Assembly: GCA_946887105.1 (NCBI GenBank)
Contig: CAMPKJ010000219.1
Location: 1 to 8,260, forward strand
Direction of reading: 5' to 3'
Length of the DNA stretch: 8,260 nt
Origin: an uncultured Acidobacteriota bacterium
GTDB taxonomy: Bacteria; Acidobacteriota; Thermoanaerobaculia; Gp7-AA8
In this document: positions 6,322-8,260 of the stretch, piece by piece
Position numbering within the stretch: position 1 is the stretch's first letter
Layout: the number at the start of each line of letters is the position of its first letter
Made by a program: the position numbers and the translations under genes
Notes under the pieces: generated by a model
Database searches by the model: none
The model's input: only the letters and a program-made list of their open reading frames with translations
Told to the model about the DNA's origin: nothing

Positions 6322-6933
6322 TTACTTCTTACCGAGACTGTCCTGCATCTCTTTGATGGCTGCCTCGCGGCCCTTTTCCTTGGCCACTTTGGCGAATTGC
6401 GCGCGGCGGTTGGCCGGGAAGCGGCGCACCAGCGCGAGATAACGTCCCTGAAGCTGACGCGAAGCCAACTGCTCGGAGGACAGAGCCGGGCTCTTACGGC
6501 CCTTCCTGCCTTTGGTTGCCGTTGCTGCTTCGCTCGTGCCGGTGCCGGTGGACGCTGTCGCGGGCGGGCGTCCCGGTGGACGTCCAGGCGGACGGCCACT
6601 CTTGCTTCCGGCCGGACGTCCCGGCGGGCGGCCCGGACCGCGGCCACTGCCCTTTGGACGTCCCGGCTTACGACCACGGCGGACAGCAGCAACGGCGGTC
6701 GCTGCAGCGGAAGCAATTCCTGAGGCGGCGGCGGATGCTGCTCCGCCCACTGCATCCTTCAGGGTTTGCAAACGCGCTTCGAGGTCACTGATCTCCGCGG
6801 ACATCTGGGACAGGTAACCATTGACGTCGCTCTGCGAAACGCGGCGTTCTTTGATCAGCCGGTCCAAAACGTACGCGGCCTGTCCACCGGACAATCTGGC
6901 GGACGCCGTGGCGTTTTTCCTGGGTCTTGCCAT
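6322..6933 (-). CDS. AT-hook-rich, probably DNA-binding protein
   Basis: This is a 203-aa, very basic, low-complexity protein and the first gene of the operon. Residues 13-62 form an amphipathic, probably coiled-coil segment (YVLDRLIKERRVSQ, then LSQMSAEISDLEARLQTLKD). An Ala-rich linker follows (62-84). Residues 86-124 carry about seven Gly-Arg-Pro (GRP) cores in contexts such as RGRKPGRPKG and GRPPGRPPGRPP, the signature of AT-hooks, which insert into the minor groove of AT-rich DNA. After a Thr/Ala spacer, residues 149-203 form a second charged helical region (LQGRYLALVRRFPANRRAQF) ending in GKK. I do not know a named family for the whole. A nucleoid-associated or regulatory role is inferred from the AT-hooks. 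The start was chosen at ATG 6933 because AAGGAGG (6947-6941) lies 7 nt upstream. An ATG at 6981 would need a start inside the promoter. Confidence 0.85.
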   Translation of the reverse strand: MARPRKNATASARLSGGQAAYVLDRLIKERRVSQSDVNGYLSQMSAEISDLEARLQTLKDAVGGAASAAASGIASAAATAVAAVRRGRKPGRPKGSGRGPGRPPGRPAGSKSGRPPGRPPGRPPATASTGTGTSEAATATKGRKGRKSPALSSEQLASRQLQGRYLALVRRFPANRRAQFAKVAKEKGREAAIKEMQDSLGKK

Positions 6934-6940
6934 ATTCACT

Positions 6941-6947
6941 CCTCCTT
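6941..6947 (-). promoter_or_regulatory. Strong ribosome binding site that fixes the AT-hook gene start
   Basis: AAGGAGG on the minus strand, 7 nt before ATG 6933, is a near-perfect Shine-Dalgarno. It decides against the upstream in-frame ATG at 6981, which would add 16 residues overlapping the promoter. Confidence 0.85.
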
Positions 6948-6964
6948 CGACACTCTTCGCACAA

Positions 6965-6994
6965 AGTCTTGTGCAATGCACGTTGCATTGTCAA
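6965..6994 (-). promoter_or_regulatory. Promoter of the AT-hook / GerMN / phosphoesterase operon
   Basis: On the minus strand, a perfect -35 box TTGACA (6994-6989) is followed by an 18-nt spacer and AAGACT (6970-6965). The latter is a weak -10 that keeps the two most important positions, the second A and the last T. Transcription would start near 6957-6959, about 25 nt before the ATG. It lies just beyond the ahcY terminator, so the operon appears to be transcribed independently of ahcY. Confidence 0.5.
6974..6990. promoter_or_regulatory. 7-bp dyad in the promoter spacer (possible operator)
   Basis: CAATGCA-CGT-TGCATTG is a perfect inverted repeat with a 3-nt centre. It fills almost the whole spacer between the proposed -35 and -10 boxes and overlaps two bases of the -35. 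A protein bound here would block RNA polymerase, so it reads as a repressor operator. The binding protein is unknown. Confidence 0.45.
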
Positions 6995-6996
6995 TG

Positions 6997-7031
6997 AAAA
7001 ACAATGAGGGCGGGCCCGAAAGCCCGCCCTC
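6997..7031 (-). terminator. Intrinsic terminator of ahcY
   Basis: On the minus strand, GAGGGCGGGC (7031-7022), a 6-nt loop and GCCCGCCCTC (7015-7006) form a perfect 10-bp GC-rich stem. ATTGTTTTT follows (7005-6997). It begins 26 nt after the ahcY stop codon. The interrupted T-run is slightly imperfect, but stem strength and placement are typical. Confidence 0.85.
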
Positions 7032-7057
7032 GCGTGCGCAAAGCGGCAAAAACCAGC

Positions 7058-8260
7058 TCAATAACGGTAATGATCGGACTTATAGGGCCCGCTCGCCGGC
7101 ACGCCCAGGTATTGCGACTGCTCCGGCGTCAAGGCCGTCAATTCGACGTCCAGATGCTCGAGATGCAGGCGCGCCACTTCCTCGTCCAGCTGCTTCGGCA
7201 GGACGTAAACCCGCTTGTCGTATTCGCCCTTGTTGTTCCAGAGCGCGAGCTGCGCCAGCACCTGATTGGTGAACGAGGCCGACATCACGAAGGACGGATG
7301 GCCGGTGGCGCAGCCGAGATTCATGAGCCGTCCCTCGGCCAGGATCAGCACCGCGTGGCCATCGGGGAAAACCCACTCGTCGTATTGCGGCTTGATGTTC
7401 ACCTTGCGGATGCCGGCGACCTTCTTCAGGCCGGCCATGTCGATCTCGTTGTCGAAATGGCCGATATTGCAGACGATGGCGTTGTGCTTCATGCGGGTCA
7501 TGTGATCGGCCGTAATGACGTCCTTGTTGCCGGTGGCGGTCACGAAAATGTCCGCCTTCTCGACCACGCTTTCCAGCGCGCGCACTTCGAAGCCTTCCAT
7601 TGCGGCCTGCAGCGCACAGATGGGGTCGATTTCCGTGACCACCACGCGCGCGCCCTGCCCGCGCAGTGCCTGCGCGCACCCCTTGCCCACTTCGCCGTAG
7701 CCGCAGACCACCGCCAGCTTGCCGGCGATCATCACGTCCGTGGCGCGATTGAGGCCGTCGATGACCGAGTGGCGGCAACCATAGATGTTGTCGAATTTCG
7801 ATTTGGTGACCGAGTCATTGACGTTGATGGCCGGGAACAGCAGCGTTCCCGCGTCCTGCATCTGATAGAGGCGATGCACGCCGGTGGTGGTCTCCTCGGA
7901 AACGCCGCGCAGGTCCTTGGCGACGCGCGTCCAGCGCTGCGGATCGCGCGCGATCTCCGCGCGCAGCAGGTCGAGGATCACGCCCCATTCTTCCGGCTCA
8001 TCGGACGGATTGAAGGCCGGCACGTGACTGCGGCCTTCGCATTCGACGCCCTTGTGCACGAGCAGCGTGGCGTCGCCGCCGTCATCGACGATCAGCGTCG
8101 GGCCGCTGCCGTCCGGCCACATCAGCGCCTCGGACGTACACCACCAGTACTCCTCCAGCGTCTCGCCCTTCCAGGCGAACACCGGAATGCCGCGAGGATT
8201 TTCGATCGTACCGCCCGTTTCCGGACGTCCCACGACCACGGCCGCGGCGGCGTGGTCCTG
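7058..8260 (-). CDS. ahcY: Adenosylhomocysteinase (S-adenosyl-L-homocysteine hydrolase), N-terminus cut by window edge
   Basis: This cytoplasmic NAD-dependent enzyme reversibly splits S-adenosylhomocysteine into adenosine and homocysteine, recycling the product of methyltransferases. The frame is open to the right edge, giving 400 residues starting [11 protein letters not shown]. About 80-95 N-terminal residues are missing compared with the usual 470-495. Motifs read in order: [58 protein letters not shown] with the active-site Lys and Asp, the NAD-binding [34 protein letters not shown], and the C-terminal [10 protein letters not shown] whose Lys and Tyr reach the neighbouring subunit's NAD. 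The region after [15 protein letters not shown] carries the extra segment (about [25 protein letters not shown]) seen in mycobacterial SahH and other long forms. A GTG at 8239 is not the start, because the conserved sequence continues upstream. It is followed by its own terminator and is probably not co-transcribed with the AT-hook operon. Confidence 0.98.
   Translation of the reverse strand, partial: QDHAAAAVVVGRPETGGTIENPRGIPVFAWKGETLEEYWWCTSEALMWPDGSGPTLIVDDGGDATLLVHKGVECEGRSHVPAFNPSDEPEEWGVILDLLRAEIARDPQRWTRVAKDLRGVSEETTTGVHRLYQMQDAGTLLFPAINVNDSVTKSKFDNIYGCRHSVIDGLNRATDVMIAGKLAVVCGYGEVGKGCAQALRGQGARVVVTEIDPICALQAAMEGFEVRALESVVEKADIFVTATGNKDVITADHMTRMKHNAIVCNIGHFDNEIDMAGLKKVAGIRKVNIKPQYDEWVFPDGHAVLILAEGRLMNLGCATGHPSFVMSASFTNQVLAQLALWNNKGEYDKRVYVLPKQLDEEVARLHLEHLDVELTALTPEQSQYLGVPASGPYKSDHYRY

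Noticed and set aside
6318..6755. N-terminal extension of the GerMN protein by 146 residues
   Set aside because: It lies out of frame over the AT-hook gene and is Arg/Pro-rich. A proper lipoprotein signal begins at 6317.
6512..6817. Plus-strand frames with repeated GGRPGGRP wording
   Set aside because: They are the antisense reading of the GRP-coding repeats of the AT-hook gene, without a start signal.

Overview
The window is high-GC bacterial chromosome, densely packed with ordinary-looking genes. It shows no integrase, transposase, CRISPR array, tRNA or rRNA. The gene mix fits a Gram-negative soil or sediment bacterium: a b558-type SdhC, a lipoprotein and a secreted metallophosphatase with recognisable signal peptides, and an adenosylhomocysteinase carrying the long insertion best known from mycobacteria. 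Acidobacteriota or a relative is my best guess, but that is inference and no marker gene settles it. No stretch longer than about 260 bases lacks a gene.

Layout. Bases 1-672 (minus) hold almost all of a succinate dehydrogenase cytochrome b subunit, whose C-terminus runs off the left edge. A 260-bp divergent region follows, with a good promoter for sdhC and a large perfect hairpin built from 8-base units. Bases 933-4177 (plus) hold a four-gene cluster: ABC-2 ATPase, ABC-2 permease, DesK-like sensor kinase and NarL/LuxR-type response regulator. Two of its junctions are 4-nt ATGA overlaps. The third, permease to kinase, is a 100-nt gap filled by a second array of 8- and 10-base units in inverted arms. 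The likely logic is a two-component system that senses an envelope or membrane condition and controls the exporter encoded with it, as in the Bacillus yvfRS-yvfTU arrangement.

The cluster meets a minus-strand operon tail to tail with 3 nt between stop codons. Read in its own direction (6933 down to 4181), this operon encodes an AT-hook-rich, probably DNA-binding protein, a Gmad2-GerMN lipoprotein and a secreted 5'-nucleotidase-like phosphoesterase. The first gene has a perfect -35 box, a strong Shine-Dalgarno and a 7-bp dyad lying in the promoter spacer. Between genes one and two, a textbook intrinsic terminator with a UUCG loop lies inside the coding sequence of gene two and encodes its lipoprotein signal peptide. 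This is the most unusual regulatory arrangement here.

Bases 7058-8260 (minus) hold ahcY, truncated at its N-terminus by the right edge, and followed by its own intrinsic terminator at about 7031-6997.

No wholly new system is evident. The items most worth a second look are the terminator that doubles as signal-peptide code, the two inverted arrays of 8-base units, and the 5'-nucleotidase relative whose nucleotide-binding domain is shortened and substituted.
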